From Powellomyces hirtus (lineage: Eukaryota > Chytridiomycota > Chytridiomycetes > Spizellomycetales > Powellomycetaceae): a DNA stretch of 64,000 nucleotides. The translations under genes and the position numbers were made by a program. Shown piece by piece: positions 1 through 10,900 of this stretch. The first letter of the stretch is position 1, and every line of letters starts with the position of its first letter. The notes under the pieces are model-generated. The model worked only from the letters and a program-made list of their open reading frames with translations, was not told the DNA's origin and ran no database searches. The stretch is from the NCBI GenBank assembly GCA_025526995.1, contig JAHLKG010000006.1, positions 744,001 through 808,000 of the forward strand, written 5' to 3'.

Positions 1-180
1 TCTCCGCCACCTTATGAAAATGATCCTGAACGCAAGCGAAAGCTCCATTTCCTTGAGCACTGCTCTCCGCATTACACGGTCCATCTAGGCGTACACAAGA
101 TGCGCAACCCAAACCATCACGCCAAGAAGTACTACAGCATTACTCCTGAAAGTAAGATCGAGTTCTTCCTGCGTTCATGA
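1..180 (+). CDS. 3' end of an unrecognised protein-coding gene (partial)
   Basis: Frame 1 is open from the window edge to a TGA at 178-180 and gives 59 residues ending KIEFFLRS. It is rich in His, Lys and Tyr and I do not recognise the family. A good splice donor (GTAAGA) lies at 152. Downstream, two frames between 204 and 590 read like protein (one contains the stretch AVVALKATCGFNALARL near 235-285), so the gene may continue through an intron of about 50 nt up to the poly-C tract at 570. No single phase-consistent path was found, so the true 3' end is open. The downstream part could also be a decayed coding relic. The 5' part lies outside the window. Confidence 0.45.
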   Translation, partial: SPPPYENDPERKRKLHFLEHCSPHYTVHLGVHKMRNPNHHAKKYYSITPESKIEFFLRS

Positions 181-1512
181 TTATTCCTGACTCTCTTCCG
201 TAGGCTAGGTGGGGAAGCATTGATACGAACCGCGCAGTCGTCGCCCTCAAAGCTACCTGTGGCTTCAATGCTTTGGCCCGTCTGGTGGGAAAGGGGTCGG
301 AAATCCTGGACCCCGTTGTTTCCCTCGCCTATGAAGACCACCTTCCAGCGCATGGATCCATACTGCAAGGACTTGTGGAACAACACGGAGAACAAGGCCT
401 TTCCGTATTTGATCCCCGTTCACAATGAGTTCTCAAACCTGCACCGGGACCTGGGAGACGCAAAGGACGGACACACATTTACTCTTCGCTCCGTCTGGAC
501 AAGTATAACGGTAACCAGCTTGCCTTGCCAGGAGAGAACCGTCGTCCGACCAGAGTCAAAGGGGCGGTCCCCCCCCCCCCCCCCGCGCTAATACTAGCGG
601 CATCCCCTCGACTCGGGGAGAACACGCATAATGAACATACTCACAACTCCTGAGGAACTCAACCGTCTGCTTGCATCTTCAAGATTCGTTGACCACACGT
701 TTTGGAGAGGAAAGCGGAATGATGTAAAGTATTTAGATGGTATACGGGAGGGTGTAGACGGGAGGGTGGATGGTTGAAGGTGAAGGAATGGAGAAGGGAC
801 GCGAGGGAAAGGCCCTGGTGGGATGGTGGGATGGTGGGGGAAGCCAGCAACGCGCGCCCCCCGCCGCGGCCCAATGCGCGTGGCCTTTGCTAAGCCAATT
901 TTTTTCTGGCCCACCTGAATTGGGAATGGCAGTCGGGGGACGGCGTTGGGAATGGCAGAAGAGATGGACGGGCGTTGGGGATTAGGGATGGACGGGATGG
1001 ACGGGCGTTGGGAAGGAAAACGGGCTAAGCTGGTCACGCCGAGTTTAATAGTTAAGGACCCATCCCCCGTCTGATTCATCCATCAAGGATGTGTACTCAG
1101 ATATGCCCCCCCCCCCCCCCCCGAACTGCCAAAGGAGATCAGAAAATATATGTAAACCAGTAGGTTTTTCTCATGATTGTATAACAATAAAAGAGGGGGG
1201 ATTCGCCAGCGTCGGGCAAAAGAGAAAGAGTAAACAAAAACGGAAAAGAAACAAGAATGTGAAAAAGAATCAAGACAAATATCGAAAAACGCAAAGTGAA
1301 TAAAAAAAGGGTGTGGGGGTGTGGTCGCATCTAAATTCCCGCACGGGGGGGCGTCGTGTTCCCCCAGGTTTTTTCTGATGGGGCTATGTGCTTTTTGGTC
1401 TATTTAGCAAGATAAAGTGTTTTGTTTCTGCTGCTGTGTGTAAGGCGGGCGGGAATTAAGACAAATGTGATATGATCAAAGTGGACGTTGACGGCTACAC
1501 CGCGGGGTGTTT
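181..1512. other. Intergenic, low complexity with homopolymer tracts
   Basis: After the possible extension of the first gene, this stretch holds poly-C runs near 570-587 and 1106-1121, and G-rich imperfect repeats of GGGATGG and GGACGGG type near 815-1010. ORFs here are proline-rich or low-complexity products of that bias. I see no supported gene. Confidence 0.6.
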
Positions 1513-3178
1513 TCATTTCCTGTTGGGTTCCGATGGGGAGGGGAGGGCAGACACGATATCAGTTGGTGGGGTAGTGGAGGCCGGGGATGAGGACGCCGAG
1601 GCGGAATGGGCCGCCGCAGCCGCCAGACTGTTGTTGTGGACGGCCTCGAGGAGCTGGGCGGGGATATCGAGGATGTGGCCCATGCGCTGGACTTTGGTGA
1701 CGAGGTACTCGTCACGGTCCTGGAGGCGGACGGCGGTGATGGAGGACGTCGACAGCGGGGATGGAGAGTGGGCGCGGGGTGGGGTGGCTGCGCGGCGCGA
1801 GGATGTGCTGGACGGGGCAGCGGGGGTGGATAGTTGATTTGCTGGAGAGGAGGGACGAACGGCCGAGGGTTTAGTGGTTGTGCCGTTGGCAGAGAGGATG
1901 GGCAGTGGCAGCGGGGAGGTCGAAGGTGACGAGGAAGCCGAGAGGGTCAGGTGGTCGATGGCAGCTACGGCGGCGTCATTGCCATCCGCAACACCAGCAA
2001 TTTCAGTGGCAAATTTGCGCCAGCTGGCGGGTATCATGGGCACACGTTCAACGACCTGCACGCCGTCAGATTGCAAATGACGCATCTTGTCCGGGTTGTT
2101 GGTGAGCAGGCGCACACGGTCAACGCCGAGATCGCGCAGCATGGCGGAGGCAATTTCGTAGGACCGGGCGTCTGGCGGGTGGCCAAGGAGGAGGTTGGCG
2201 GCCATGGTGTCGTGTCCGAGATCAATCAGGTTGTATGCTCTATGATAAGACGGCGACGGCAGAGAAAAAAGCGAAGAGGAATAAGAAAGGATCGCATGGG
2301 ATGATGTTGATGACGCTTTGCCTCTTTTTTTTTCCCCGTCAGATGGTCTGTTCCCCCACGGCAGCTTGACTTGACCTTTCGCCCCTAAAGGTCCCACTCC
2401 TCGCCTTCTGGTCTGCTCACCTCAGTTTATCTCTCAGACCGATTCCTCTGCCCTCCTGTTTGAGATACAGCACGACGCCTCGGTTGACTTTTGCCATTAT
2501 ACGCATGGCTTCCTCGAGCTGTTCGGCGCAGTCGCAGCGCAAAGACCGGAGCGTTTCGCCGGTAAAGCAGCACGAGTGTATTCTCACCAACGGCGGTTGC
2601 GGTGTTGACAAGGACAAAGAAGTGGGGTCCTCGTCGTCGTCGTCGTCGTCAGTAGCGTGACCGTTCTGTTGGCTATGGTGGTGGTGGTGGTGTCCGTTCA
2701 CGTGGTGCACTGTTTTCGTTAATGGTTGTGCTGGTGGTGGTGGTGTCGCAGGAGCAGCTACACCCTTGACACCCCTCAACATGCGTTCCCGGTCAGTGTC
2801 TCCCGGCCTGAATTCCTCCAACGAGGCACTCTGAACGTCATCTCCATAGACCAAGGCCAAGTGCTCTTCGTCGTCCCAGGTGTTGGTGTACAAGTGCAGG
2901 TAGCATATTCCGCCAAATTCGGATGGGATGCGGGTGCGGACTTGGCAGCGGACAGACAGAGGGGTGTCGGTTCGGGAGTTCAGGGATGGAGAATGCAGAG
3001 TGGTGTGGTTGTTGTTGTTGTTGCTGCGGTCCGGTTGTTGCTGGAGTGATGGTGGTGGGGTTTGCAATTGTTGGTCGGCGAAAAAGGGCGAGGGGGTGCG
3101 GGCGGTTGTAGAGGGGAGGATGAGAGGCGAGCCTTGCTCTGTCAACTGAGCAAGGAGATGTGGGGCATGTGGAACCAT
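1513..3178 (-). CDS. RIB1: GTP cyclohydrolase II (riboflavin biosynthesis)
   Basis: This enzyme opens GTP to 2,5-diamino-6-ribosylamino-4(3H)-pyrimidinone 5'-phosphate, the first committed step to riboflavin and FAD. Two exons, 3178-2421 and 2239-1513 (intron 2240-2420, phase 2), encode 494 residues. The substrate-binding start [10 protein letters not shown] is at residues 81-90. The zinc ligands are C204, C215 and C217 (motif SLRCDC), followed by [13 protein letters not shown], then [11 protein letters not shown] and [11 protein letters not shown] across the splice. The catalytic fold is complete, but the protein is longer than yeast Rib1 (about 345 residues). There is a Gln/Asn-rich N-terminus, an insert at about 140-195 with six His then six Asp, and a Ser/Pro/Ala-rich C-terminal tail. 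The insert sits between the N-terminal strands and the zinc loop, so it probably loops out. Confidence 0.93.
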
Positions 3179-4065
3179 TTGGAATGAGTAAGTGAGTGAG
3201 TGTGTATAGCAGTGCTAATTGAAAAAAGAAAAAAAAACTATATATATAAAAAGAGCAAGCACAGTGTCAATTCCAGCGGTGGGAGTGGGTGGGTGCTGTC
3301 AAAAGAACGCCTCCGCTTCCTTCCGCGTCTTCTTCAACAATAATAACAATGAGATCCATACAGGACTACGGTAGAATGATGGACCTCTCTTTACTTTACG
3401 CAGGTGGGAACGAAACCTACTTGGCCTCCTGTCCTTTCTTTACTTTAGTCCATCGATAAGAGCGACAGACGGAGGGATGAGTGAGTGACTGACAGCCAGA
3501 TACAGTAGTTGTGAGTCTCTCTCCTCCCTTTCCCATTAGTAAGACCCCGTAGGTACTACATCTAGCATGCATGTGTAAATCAAATCAAACGCTTCTTGTC
3601 TTCCCATCTTATTTCATGCGCTATACCGTGTGCTTTTCGAACGACACCCCGTCCTGCAATGCCCATGAAGAGCATCTCACACTCAGTGAAGAAATCCCGG
3701 AAAGGCTCCTTCAGCTTGAATGATATTTAGTAGACGGAGAATTTGACTGGTGTTTCCATTGCTCGTTGCAAAACACATCTTTGATAGCTTGTAGTTTGTA
3801 CATCTCTCGGTGGTATGATATGCCCCTCATTTAGTGAACAACCAGATCGCAATAATCGTCGCCTGCGCTTCCTGTCACGTGACTCGATACCAACAAGGCT
3901 GACATAAGCGGCCTCCACGCTGACCACTGGGACTACCATCTGCGGTTCACACTTTCCATTGCCATTGCACCTTGAATCGCTTGAGCAGATTGTAATAACC
4001 TGTTCAACTCTTCTCGACTTTCAAGCCCTCAAGCGAGATAGCCACAGCTCACCATACAACTCGTC
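3179..4065. other. Divergent promoter region between RIB1 and the OS-9 gene
   Basis: The 887 bp hold no supported gene. Next to RIB1 there is an A/T-rich block with TATATATA at about 3240. Short CT-rich and GAGTGAGT-like runs occur at 3180-3500. The right half is the likely promoter and 5' UTR of the OS-9 homologue. Confidence 0.5.
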
Positions 4066-6125
4066 ATGCGACCCCCATCGCTAGCGCTGCTTTTCGCGGC
4101 CCTCGTAGCCACATCATTAACCACAACCCACGCCATCACCACCGTCAACCCCTACACCGACCTCTTCGCCAACCCACAACACAACATCGTCTTCACAAAA
4201 CGGCTATCCACTCCCGAACAGGTGCAGGCAGTTAACAGCACGGGCGAAACCATCTCCATGAAAACAGCGTCAGGGCAGCAATTCTTGTGTCTGATGCCCA
4301 AAGTTGAGCAAAAGGACACGCGGGCCCTCCAGGAACAACAACGCGCATTGCAAAATGTCGACCCGGAACAACGCCTTAGTGTCGCCCGCCAGACCGCGGA
4401 AGATGCCTTAGCGACATCCAAGTTTGTCAGTTGCTTGTTGTTTGGGGCCGGGTACTGGACGTATGAGTTCTGTCCGCATTCCCATATTCGACAATTCCAC
4501 GTCATGTCCGAGCAAGAAGCTGCGTCGCTGACTGCGGCGCAGAAACTGGAGGCGCAGAACCAGAATTACTTTATCGGAAGGCATCAGCCGGACAATGAAG
4601 CGGACCCGGAGGATGGAGCATTGGTGGTGGTGCAGCAGGGCAATGCGGCCTACGTGAGGCAAAAGTGGGCGGGCGGGACAAAGTGTGATTTGAAGAAAGG
4701 TGCACCCAGAAGTGTCGAGATTCAGGTATGTTTCTCCTCCCCCAGACGGCATAATTCGCATATCGAGCCATATCACTCACTCTCATATCACCCCGCCAGT
4801 TTTACTGCAACCCCCAAGCAATCCAAGACCAAATCCTCCAAATCCAAGAAACATCCACCTGCAAATACCTCGTTGTGATCCACACCTCCCGACTCTGCCA
4901 CGACCCCGTCTTTGCCCCTTACTCCACCGACGGATCCACCAACGTCCGCTCAGTGCAATGCCACCCAATCGCTATCTCCTCGACCGCAACCAACAACCTC
5001 AAAACGGAACTCGACATTGACACCACCCTCGCCATGGCCGCGGAAGCTAATGGCGTGCCCGCCATGTCCCTCGGCACGATATTGAAATGGAAACGACAAC
5101 TCGATCAGCAGAACTTGCAGTTGCAGCACGGACCTGCCAAGCCTCAGGTGGCTGCCGCCGGCAAGCCATCCACATTGAAATCCTCAACTCTCGCATATTC
5201 CTCGGGCAACAAAAAGAAATACCCGACAAGAATCGATTTGGACGACGTGGTCATCAAAGGCCCCGACGACGGGACCTGGAACGACATCTTCCGCGACGCC
5301 GTCGCAGGCCTTAAAGAATGGTTGGCCGAAGGCGACCTGGACGACAACGGCAACGGTCTGCCCAATGGCGTTGACCCGAAAGCCGACCAGGAAGCCGTCC
5401 AGGCAAAGCTGAAAGATACATTCAACCGCGTTTACAACCAGGTCGCGGATCTCTTGGCGGACGGCGACCGCCAACAAACAGAAGCGGAAGAGCATGCCCC
5501 CCCGCCGCCGCCAAAACGACCGGCGCACGATAAATCAACCAAACCACAACCGGTCGCCGATACCCCCAAACCCGCCCAAAAACACCTCGCGGCGCACGAA
5601 AAAGTGTTCCGAACAACCGACAAGAATCAACCGGACCGCGAAAGCAAAGTCAGCTACGGCTCCGATCACAACGACCAACACGACAATGAAGTTGACGACG
5701 ACGACGACAACGACTTTCTCGCAGAATCCAACGCTGACTTTGCCAACAAAATCGCCGACCTGTTCAGCTCCATGCTGGAAACCATTGACGTAGACGAACT
5801 TCTCGCCGCCGACGACACCACCACCCCCGACCGCCCCGTCAGCAAAACGGACGAAAACGCTAAACAACCAATGAAGGGCGTCAAATGGACCATGCACCCA
5901 GACAAGGAGCATGACGAGGCCAACAGCAAGAAACCGCCATCGAAGAAAGCACCCTCAGTAGCAATGTGGAAGTTTGTCGATGGGAGAGCTGAAATCGTTG
6001 TCAATGGCAAACGACCGCCGGCGGACGATGCCCAGGAGAAGTCGGCCACCAGTAAGAAGAAGAAGAAAGATGCCGCGGCTGCAAAAGAAGCCGAGCGGAA
6101 ACATATTGTTGTGGGAAGACTGTAG
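4066..6125 (+). CDS. YOS9: OS-9/Yos9 homologue, ER lectin of ER-associated degradation
   Basis: OS-9/Yos9 proteins read trimmed N-glycans on misfolded proteins in the ER lumen and pass them to the Hrd1 ubiquitin ligase. Exons 4066-4725 and 4800-6125 (phase 0) give 661 residues, close to human OS-9. Residues 1-23 are a signal peptide ending THA. The MRH lectin domain spans about 120-275. It has the WxY motif (W131, Y133 in GYWTYEFC), Q143 (IRQFH), R215 (PRSVEIQ), and E237 and Y243 in QETSTCKY just after the intron, so all four sugar-contact types are present. The C-terminal half is charged and probably disordered, with Asp-rich and Lys-rich runs and a short hydrophobic segment IADLFSSML. It ends HIVVGRL, with no HDEL-type retrieval signal, unlike budding yeast Yos9. 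ER retention would then need a partner such as Hrd3. Confidence 0.92.
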
Positions 6126-6667
6126 TTAGCGGATATGGAGCGTGTGTTTTTTTTCTTCTGTGCTCCCCTCATGGCATTTTGTTTTTTTGCTGTGCTTGAT
6201 AGCATATCCGTTCTCACCCAATCGTAGTTTTGGCTTGGTTGACAAATCATGCACATGTAGCATTAACGTGTCGTCTCTTGGCTTGAATACCGCTGCACTT
6301 GGTAAATAGGCCCTTCTGCGTAACCTCGTAGATGTAGCAGTTGTACGGAGGTTTCTTCATATGAACCTCAGGCTTTTCAGTAACAGATTGTTACCCGCAT
6401 TCAAATCATGTACCTCTGTTCCTCAATGGGTGGATGTACGAACCAGAGACTACGGAGGGGGATTGAAGAGACCACATGGCGTATCTGCAAAAAGCTCACC
6501 AAACCCAGAGCGACAGAGGCAACAGTGCCAAAAGGGCGCTGCTGACGCACACCGGGGTGTTCAAAGCCTAAACTACACTACGCAAACAAGCATACCAGAG
6601 CTATCATCGGCGTCTGGAGAGACTTTTGTCAGTTTCAAGCGTCGCGGGCAACGAACCCTACAGTACG
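6126..6667. other. Convergent 3' intergenic region
   Basis: This lies tail to tail between the OS-9 homologue and U1-70K. No coding signal was found. A TTTTTTTTCTTCTG run at about 6145 is a plausible 3' UTR element. A GTATGT-like donor just before the U1-70K stop could extend that gene into this stretch, but I found no phase-matching 3' exon. Confidence 0.4.
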
Positions 6668-8545
6668 CTAAAGTACATACTTGTCTGAGCTCCTATCGCG
6701 CTCCCTTCGAGGACTCCTGCTCCTGCGCTCTTTCCGATCTGAGCGCGAAGAGCGTCGGTCGCCGTGACGGTCCTCACGGTCGCCCCGGTCGCGAGAACTA
6801 CGGTGTGTGTCCATAGGATCTCCGCGGGAGCTCGACCGATATGATGGCGCGTCCAGATCGCGATCTGGCTTTCCATGATCCCGTTCCAGTTTAATGCTGC
6901 CATAATCTCGTTCTGTCTTGATGCTTCCAGAATCGCGGTCCATTCTGATGCTTGGCCTAGGTCAGGATGTAAGCTAACAGATCGCACATGGACGTGAGAG
7001 TGATGCTTACCCTCGATCGGACCGGTCAGAGCGCTCGTGACGGTCTGAACGGTCACCGTAGCCACCTCCGCCGTAACCTCTCGGCGGACCGCTCCCGTAT
7101 CTTGACGAACTTCTTTCCGGACCTCTGTCGGAACCGCCCCCTCCGCTTCCGTAACTGCGTCGATCATAGCTGCCTCGAGGCGGACCGCTGCGGTATCCAC
7201 CATCCACGGGTGCACCACTGCCATAACCCCCGCCTCCGTAGCTTCCGTTGTATCCGCCGTGGAAACCACCACCACCTCCACCAGCATAACCGCCCTCTCG
7301 GCCACTCCATCGCTGGTTGACGTCATTTCCTCCCAAACGAGTTCCACCTAGACCGCCGCCGAGTCTTCGAGGTTTCCATCCCTTGACTGTTCGGCCTCGC
7401 TCCACGTCAACAAGCACTCGGCGGTCGTTCAACTTAAGACCGTCTCCTTCTTTGTATGCTGCTTTCATGTCTTTTTCGCGCTCGTATTCCACAAAAGCAT
7501 ATCCGCGCGACTTGTCGGTTGCCGGATCGGTCACAATACGGAGCTTTTTTTGTGATACAATGCAATGCATGTGCATGGAATTGTGGCAAGAAGTACGCGG
7601 TAACATATACGTACCCGGGGGAAAGGAGGACAAGCGTTCAATTTGAAGTTCCCTGCGGACTTACCCGCCAAAAAAATGCGAAGAACAAAAACGGCAAAAG
7701 CGCAACAACAATAACGCGGGGTTTCCCCACCCCCCAAATGGCGAGGTTGGCATGCGTCACTTACGCGCCAATTCCTTCTCATCTGGGGTGGCGTGCGTTG
7801 ACTTTACCAGATGCTTACCGTTTTGATAGGTCCAAACTTCTCAAATTCCCGCTTGAGCTCCTTTTCTGTTGTTTCATAAGACTTAAAACAAGTGAGAGGG
7901 TAAGTCTGATGCCGCTTTGCAGTTGAAATACAAATCCTCTTTCGTTCCGATGAGGAGTTTTCATCCGTCCGTCACCAACTTCCATACAAGCAGACACCGG
8001 GCAACTCTGCCGAGCAGACACTGTCGTCCTCCATCCAAGAAGGGCCTCCCGATAGCCTCCCAATCCGAGATCGTCGGGAAGTTTGCGCTTCTCGCTCTCC
8101 CAGATCTTCGCGTCCCGCACGTTGTGACACGTGATACTCACCAGGCGTGAAACAAACAGCGTTTTGTACGGATCACTGGAAACGTGCGGATCCTTGCTAG
8201 GGTCCCATATTTCTTTTCCCTTCTCAACTGCTTCTTTCGCCTTCTCCTCCCGCTCAGCTTTCTATTTACGTAACAACAACAGATCATCGGCATATCAGCT
8301 CACAATAAAAAAACGCGTAGACGAGTGACATTTGGAATCCAAACCTTCCGCTTCTTCTTCTCAGCTATGCTTTCGGTTGGGACGTAGTCCGTGTCGTGTC
8401 CCACGCATCGTTCGAGGAAGGCACCAATGCCGGAAATAGTGGCCCCGCGGCGCTTTGCGTGGTCACTGTCGAGGGGTTGCAAGTACGGGAGCGGTGGCCG
8501 AGGTGCAAATAGTTTGAGTAGATTGGGTGGTAGTTGTGCGGTCAT
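6668..8545 (-). CDS. SNP1: U1 small nuclear ribonucleoprotein 70 kDa (U1-70K)
   Basis: U1-70K binds stem-loop I of U1 snRNA and helps recognise 5' splice sites in the nucleus. Five exons (8545-8345, 8261-8142, 7881-7819, 7543-7011, 6956-6668) give 401 residues in continuous phase. The N-terminal U1-70K signature ([12 protein letters not shown], then LPYLQPLD) is at 5-25. The RRM spans about 98-180, with RNP2 TLFVSRL (101-107) and RNP1 RGYAFVEY (141-148). The diagnostic [20 protein letters not shown] follows. The rest is Gly/Tyr-rich, then an Arg/Ser/Asp-rich RS-like tail. The two RNP motifs sit in different exons and the introns cluster in the first half, in keeping with an intron-rich genome. 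Confidence 0.94.
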
Positions 8546-8855
8546 TGTGTCAGACTTGGAAGGGGTAGGTGATCTAGCAAATTGCAGATGGGAAGATATT
8601 CGGCCATGGAAGGAACAACCTTATGAAGGGGCCAAACCGCAAAAGCAACCGGCTGCTTTGCATGCATTAGCTGGATCCATCCACTCGTCATTACTAACAA
8701 ATATGGACATACTGGCAACACGTGACACTGCGCAGTGGATGCGCAGTTCTCTTGCTTTGCCACCGAACCGCATGGCGTGTCTGAGAAGCGGCACAGTGAC
8801 CGTGCGCGCAGTCCAAAGCAACGCAAAAAAAGGAGTTGCGCAGTTCCCGAAAGCC

Positions 8856-8864
8856 TATAAAAGG
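8856..8864 (+). promoter_or_regulatory. Strong TATA-box match without an obvious downstream gene
   Basis: TATAAAAGG is followed about 20 nt later by a pyrimidine-rich stretch (CCCCCTTCCTTTTTC), a core-promoter layout shared with the TATA genes at 24149 and 46073. The nearest plus-strand ORF starts at 9067. The element may drive a small or noncoding transcript, or be a chance match. Confidence 0.3.
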
Positions 8865-9260
8865 CGGCCATCCCCCGACTCCCCCTTCCTTTTTCTTTAT
8901 CCTTGCGCGGGAGCATATCTGCAGCTGTGAAGTCTTTACTGAGCTCAGATCGTTCGCTAGTTGAAAACTACATCCTTACCCCCGATTGGGCCCTGCCCGG
9001 TCGGAATTTTTGGAACCCCTTCCTCTATGAGGAAAAACACATTAAAATAAAAGGAAGAAAACATACATGAATGGAAAGAGTCTCTCAACTCTGCAAATGC
9101 TGCATCTGATTGACGATGCTATGCATGTTTCTGCAGAAGAAGCGTGTCGTAGTTGTTCTTCCAAGGGATTTGGTCCTGTGAGAGCGAATGCAAACAGACA
9201 CAGCAATGGTGGGGATGTGAATGCCAATGCCAAACGTGTCCAAGATGGGACGTTAGAGAT

Positions 9261-9550
9261 GATGGCAAGATTCCTTCGACATTTCCACTAACTGGCAAGA
9301 TGCAGAACATAGCACATACGAGATGGGCTGCGTCGTAGTAGGGTGCGACATGGAGGAGTTTAGTGCTCGTCGAATTCATATGTAATGCGTTCTGCATTCA
9401 TAGATGACAAGATTCCATGTCGACATTTCCACAACTGGCAAGATGCAGAACATAGCACATACGAGATGGGCTGTGTCGTCGTAGGGAGCGACATGGATTA
9501 ATTTAATGCTCGTCAAATTCATATGGAATTCGTTCTGCGTTCATAGATGA
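9261..9550. repeat. Tandem direct repeat, period about 143 bp, two copies
   Basis: The segment starting GATGGCAAGATTCC at 9261 recurs as GATGACAAGATTCC at 9403. The core ACTGGCAAGATGCAGAACAT is at 9291 and 9434. Both copies continue with a CATACGAGATGGGCTG block and a GCTCGTC-AATTCATATG block and end near TTCATAGATGA. A decayed third piece (GTCAAATTCATACGAGAC) lies near 9672. The copies differ at scattered bases, so the duplication is not brand new. Confidence 0.8.
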
Positions 9551-10189
9551 GATGTCGAGATGCATCTTGTTCTTGGCTGGCAGGCAATAAGCACCGGCCT
9601 CAACTACAGCAAAGAAATTATATTAGCCAGCATTGAAGCGTCATGTTTGAACTTCCACAGTGCAGTACTGGTCAAATTCATACGAGACCCGTTGTGCAAT
9701 CTGCCAGCAGCATCGAGATGAAAACTCCGTCAACTCCAACATCCGCATGTCGACTATGGAGCTGTGAAGAGAACCACTACTGGAATCTCAGCTTGTGATG
9801 GTCGTGTGAAAGGCCAAAACCTGAAAGGCAAAGGATGGGCTCCTGGGCACTTCAGGCTGCGTCTTATTCCATTGGCTGTGTTTTTGCTCTTGTCAACACG
9901 GCACGTGGGTACAGCAGAAACACCATTCTTCTCATCTATTTCTTTGGCAGTCTCTGGCAAGGCGAAGGCGGAAATTGAGAATAATCAAGCTTCGGATGGG
10001 GGAAGATTATGATTGAAGTCACTTTTATTTGTCAATAGTGACTATGTATGTGCATCTGTCATGGACCATCAATATACAGTATAGGGAACGGTTGTAGGAA
10101 GAAAACTAAGCTAAAGTCTCACACTATGTATATATGCAATGGGAAAGAGGGAGAATTAAGATTCATCCATATATTCGGAAGGGCGGCAT

Positions 10190-10741
10190 CTAGTAGTAAG
10201 TCTCGTACTGTTCACCGTAGTAGTCCGCGGTGGGGTATTCGTAATCGTCGGTCTCGTACTCATCGTCATAGTAAGAGCCATCACCCTCAACATCGTTGGC
10301 GGCACCGCTGAAGCGAGCGGACGCCGGGCGACGCTGGTTCCACCTCATGCCCTTGGGCTGGCCAGCCGCAGCCTGCTGCTTCTTCATCAATTCAGGGTCG
10401 ATGATGCGGATCGATCGGGCCAACAGCGGGTTCTCGTTAAAGTCGCCCTTTTGGATCGTGTTTTTGAAGATCCTGGTCGCACGGACACAGTCCTCGGCGG
10501 TGTAAAGGAAGAAGGTGAATTTGTGGTCCTTGACTGCTGCGTGCACGACACCGGCTTGTTTGAGCGGGTCGGGGTCGTCGTGGATGTTGAAGCAGCCCTT
10601 CATGTTGACATTGCCGTCGCCGAGGACTTGCACGTCGTGCTTGTGCGCGAGCTTGACTACGACTTGAGCTTTCTCGTGGTGGTAGGAGGAGGCGCTGGCA
10701 ACCGCGGCGAGAGCGAGAGTGAGGAGGGTTGTAAAGTGCAT
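10190..10741 (-). CDS. Small secreted protein with acidic Tyr-rich tail
   Basis: One exon encodes 183 residues. I chose the ATG at 10741 because it begins a clear signal peptide (MHFTTLLTLALAAVASAS) and lies about 150 bp below a TATA box; an in-frame ATG at 10885 would add a His/Thr-rich leader lacking that character. The mature part has one central Cys (MKGCFNIHDD) and one later (AEDCVRATRIF). The last 40 residues are dominated by Tyr, Asp and Glu (for example YYDDEYETDDYEY). I do not recognise the family. A Tyr-rich acidic tail could serve wall cross-linking or metal binding, but that is inference. Confidence 0.65.
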   Translation of the reverse strand: MHFTTLLTLALAAVASASSYHHEKAQVVVKLAHKHDVQVLGDGNVNMKGCFNIHDDPDPLKQAGVVHAAVKDHKFTFFLYTAEDCVRATRIFKNTIQKGDFNENPLLARSIRIIDPELMKKQQAAAGQPKGMRWNQRRPASARFSGAANDVEGDGSYYDDEYETDDYEYPTADYYGEQYETYY

Positions 10742-10890
10742 TGTTGAAGTGTTTTTCGGGTTGGGGTCGTGAAAGAGAAGTTGAGATGTGTTGGTGTGGT
10801 GTGAGAGATGTGTTGTGAGAGCTGGGTGTGCCGCGTGGGTGTGGGTGTGCTGTGTGTTGATGATGGGAAAGGAAGCCGATGCCATTCCCT

Positions 10891-10900
10891 CCTTTTATAA
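10891..10900 (-). promoter_or_regulatory. TATA box of the small secreted protein gene
   Basis: On the minus strand the sequence reads TTATAAAAGG, 150 bp before the chosen ATG. The intervening leader is C/A-rich (ACACAC, CATCTCTCAC), typical of a highly expressed fungal 5' UTR. Confidence 0.55.

Larger units (their letters stand above)
8546..10189. other. Intergenic region upstream of U1-70K
   Basis: This 1.6 kb has no well-supported gene. It holds a plus-strand TATA-like element at 8856 and the tandem repeat at 9261. A 74-residue ORF (9067-9291, +) overlaps the repeat and is not convincing. Confidence 0.5.

Noticed and set aside
594..1079. 161-residue minus ORF rich in Pro and Ser
   Set aside because: Low-complexity product of G-rich repeats; no domain, intron or start context.
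8542..8930. Opposed ORFs of 124 and 179 residues near the U1-70K start
   Set aside because: They overlap the U1-70K first exon and promoter; no family signal.
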